The translations under genes and the position numbers were made by a program. Of a DNA stretch of 29,255 nucleotides, positions 28,763 to 29,255 are shown piece after piece. Under the pieces are notes generated by a model. The model was not told the DNA's origin, did not search any database, and saw only the letters and a list, made by a program, of their open reading frames with translations. The DNA comes from a virus. The stretch is from positions 1 to 29,255 of the IMG/VR virus record IMGVR_UViG_3300023501_000034; one strand, given 5' to 3'. The first letter of the stretch is position 1; each line of letters begins with the position of its first letter.

Positions 28763-28775
28763 ATTTACTACAAAA
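28763..28775 (-). promoter_or_regulatory. Possible late promoter motif before the lysis cassette
   Basis: TTTTGTAGTAAAT on the minus strand matches TTTTGTATTATAT upstream of terS in 11 of 13 bases. It lies in the 42-base gap between the tail chaperone and XhlA-like genes. AT-rich sequence makes chance matches easy, so this is only a candidate. Confidence 0.25.
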
Positions 28776-28797
28776 CCACACTCATTCATATCTGCCA

Positions 28798-29205
28798 TTA
28801 GCTAGGCTCAACGGGCCAAGTCACATTTGTGGGAAACCCAGACTGTGCGGGTACGTCACGCAGTGCTTGTCGGTAGGCTGCCTCCAGACCAGCCATAGTA
28901 CGGTCAGTAACCGCCATCCAGTCAGATTCCTTTAGCATCTCGTTACGAGCAGCACGGGCCTCGTCAGCGTTAAGCTCTACGATATCCCAGCCTGCTGTCC
29001 ACCGACCTTCTACTTCCTTTGGAAATCCCCAAGGAACAACCTTGTAACCTACATCAGGTTTAGGCTTAGAGGCCGGGAACACCCGGTAGACACCGTGTGG
29101 GTTGAGGTGCTTGTCTGCACTCCCTGTGGTCTTGTAGTCACCACGGAATTGCTCATGGGAGTAAGCTCTTGCCACACCATCTACTACTTTGATTAGTTCA
29201 GGCAT
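28798..29205 (-). CDS. Phage tail-assembly chaperone-type protein
   Basis: 135 residues. The C-terminal half has the pattern of the Phage_tail_APC family (PF16778): ARNEMLKESDWMAVTDRTM, then AAYRQALRDVP, QSGFP and VTWPVEPS. The N-terminal half (VYRVFPASKPKPDVGYKV and VPWGFPKEVEGRW) is beta-rich and usual for fibre-associated accessory proteins. Such proteins help fold or attach tail fibres. The start overlaps the stop of the upstream gene (TAATG), so it is coupled to a probable tail or fibre gene lying off the right edge. Confidence 0.75.
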   Translation of the reverse strand: MPELIKVVDGVARAYSHEQFRGDYKTTGSADKHLNPHGVYRVFPASKPKPDVGYKVVPWGFPKEVEGRWTAGWDIVELNADEARAARNEMLKESDWMAVTDRTMAGLEAAYRQALRDVPAQSGFPTNVTWPVEPS

Positions 29206-29255
29206 TAGATTATCTCCTCACCGATAAGGTTTACTGTTGTCCCACCATCCATAGT
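29205..29255 (-). CDS. C-terminal end of an upstream gene, probably tail/fibre protein (partial)
   Basis: Reading leftward from the right edge the open frame is TMDGGTTVNLIGEEII followed by TAA at 29207-29205, which overlaps the next ATG. Only 16 residues are visible. The identity is inferred from the following tail-assembly chaperone gene, which usually follows a fibre gene. Confidence 0.5.
   Translation of the reverse strand, partial: TMDGGTTVNLIGEEII

Overview
The window is part of a double-stranded DNA tailed-phage genome. The best fit is a short-tailed (podovirus-like) phage of a marine alphaproteobacterium. Phage identity is directly supported by a small/large terminase pair, the start of a probable portal gene, a GH19 endolysin with holin-type membrane proteins, and a recombination/replication block (Sak4-type ATPase, DUF669, Cas4-like nuclease, SF2 helicase, VRR-NUC). 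The short tail is inferred from a P22 gp10-like protein, several long Ala/Gly-rich probable ejection proteins and the lack of a tape-measure gene. The host is inferred from a GTA-type three-helix holin and from resemblance to marine phage families; it is not proven. No integrase, DNA polymerase, RNA polymerase or tRNA gene was seen.

Layout: (1) 1-2044, leftward: packaging genes terS, terL and the portal start, running off the left edge. (2) 2045-5535, leftward: a tightly coupled run of small unknown genes ending in a sigma-region-4-like protein, closed by a strong intrinsic terminator just before terS. (3) 5536-5901: a gene-free region with iteron-like 9-mers, an (ATT)7/AT tract and a G-rich hairpin; it is the best origin candidate. 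(4) 5902-8392, leftward: a prim-pol/DUF3987 helicase and a small HTH regulator. (5) 8393-8499: a divergent control region. (6) 8500-17929, rightward: early genes for recombination and replication, then small unknown genes including a possible papain-fold cysteine peptidase. (7) 17931-29255, leftward: virion and lysis genes (probable ejection proteins, a GNAT acetyltransferase, gp10-like protein, endolysin, holins, a tail-assembly chaperone and the end of one more gene).

Both edges cut genes read leftward, and the portal gene heads off the left edge. The simplest reading is that the genome is circular or circularly permuted: capsid and tail genes lie in the missing part, and one late leftward unit runs terS-terL-portal-(missing)-right edge-17931. 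The HTH protein and divergent promoters probably set the early programme. The sigma-like protein may then switch on the late unit at the promoter region between the terminator and terS. Early and late units meet tail to tail at 17929/17931 with one base between stop codons.

Genes overlap by 1-14 bases almost everywhere (ATGA, TAATG), so translational coupling is the rule. GC-rich hairpins recur between genes on both strands, two of them with UNCG tetraloops.
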